Shown here piece after piece: positions 63,700 through 64,000 of a DNA stretch of 64,000 bases. The notes under the pieces were generated by a model, which was given only the letters and a program-made list of their open reading frames with translations, was not told where the DNA came from and searched no databases. Source of the stretch: Rhodopirellula sp. (lineage in GTDB: Bacteria > Planctomycetota > Planctomycetia > Pirellulales > Thermoguttaceae); contig JAAYEH010000156.1 in the NCBI GenBank assembly GCA_012728855.1, forward strand, positions 58,366 through 122,365, written 5' to 3'. The position numbers and the translations under genes are program-made. Position 1 is the stretch's first letter. Every line of letters begins with the position of its first letter.

Positions 63700-63866
63700 T
63701 CTTCCGTGAGGCGTGTGTAATCGAGCTTGATGCACAACAGACGCGGGACACGCGCTTGATCTGCAATCAGGCGGGCGGTAAGGTAGCTGTGTCGAGCCTT
63801 CTCGAAACGAAAACATGAGGCATGGAACATTGAGCAAGAGATCTTCTTCTCGAAAAGGCAATTGCT

Positions 63867-64000
63867 ATGGCGAAGATACTCCTGACCTCGGCAGCGATTG
63901 CCGTCGTGCTGCTCTGCCGGCCGGTTATGCCCGCAGTCTTCAATATCAGCGATTATGGAGCTCGTGGTGACCGGCAGACCAACGACGCCCAGGCAATCCA
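63867..64000 (+). CDS. right-handed beta-helix protein, start only (cut by window edge)
   Basis: The first 44 codons give signal MAKILLTSAAIAVVLLCRPV, then FNISDYGARGDRQTNDAQAI. The DYGARGDxxTNDAQAI start is typical of pectate lyase superfamily/GH28 proteins. The ATG at 63867 is preceded by GAAAAGG. The rest lies outside the window. Confidence 0.7.
   Translation, partial: MAKILLTSAAIAVVLLCRPVMPAVFNISDYGARGDRQTNDAQAI

Noticed and set aside
1..64000. CRISPR array, tRNA or rRNA genes
   Set aside because: No regularly spaced repeats, cloverleaf or rRNA-like stretch could be recognised by eye on either strand; a tRNA scan would be needed for certainty.

Overview
The window reads as a chromosomal segment of a planctomycete, most likely of the Pirellulales type. 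It is GC-rich and carries six intact S1-family sulfatases, a YTV/LEPR-like N-terminal motif on an exported protein, a planctomycete-style kinase tail with TPR-like residues, DUF1573 and DUF1080 modules, and a multiheme lipoprotein. No rRNA, tRNA or CRISPR array was found by eye.

Region 1 (1-37.5 kb) is mostly a normal core. In order it holds: groL (running off the left edge) behind a sigma-54-like promoter; a YgiQ-type radical SAM protein; a GT9 glycosyltransferase; a Gly-rich RRM protein; a damaged surface-protein/kinase junction near 7.4 kb; a polytopic membrane protein; a sulfatase with HEAT-like repeats; an overlapping trio (DUF4416, WecA/MraY-type phosphosugar transferase, O-antigen-ligase-like TPR protein); a DUF1573 protein and a tetraheme lipoprotein. 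These are followed on the minus strand by nusA-infB-rbfA, a degenerate endonuclease III homologue, a TPR protein and yebC. Then come a ketoacyl-synthase homologue without its nucleophile, an exported protein, a TM2 protein, diacylglycerol kinase and two divergent phosphohexomutases (phosphoglucomutase-like and GlmM-like).

Region 2 (37.6-64 kb) is an accessory glycan-degradation locus. Five consecutive minus-strand sulfatases (37.7-47.1 kb) are followed, across a debris field (47.3-50 kb), by plus-strand exported glycosidases: a GH78 remnant, a GH29-like protein, a chimeric protein, GH92, a GH28-like beta-helix, a BNR sialidase, a GH89-like protein and the start of another beta-helix protein. 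The combination (sulfatases plus fucosidase-like, mannosidase-like, sialidase and alpha-N-acetylglucosaminidase-like enzymes) fits stepwise stripping of a sulfated, branched, animal- or alga-type glycan outside the cytoplasm. No SusC/SusD pair is present.

The most unusual features are: (a) two small palindromic repeat families of about 93-96 bp, one copy sitting in frame inside a coding sequence; (b) a series of abrupt gene-gene joints where the 5' half of one gene meets the 3' half of another (7.4, 47.77, 49.23, 49.99 and about 52.83 kb), consistent with repeated illegitimate recombination, or with assembly errors; and (c) paralogues of core enzymes that have lost catalytic residues (ketoacyl synthase, endonuclease III).
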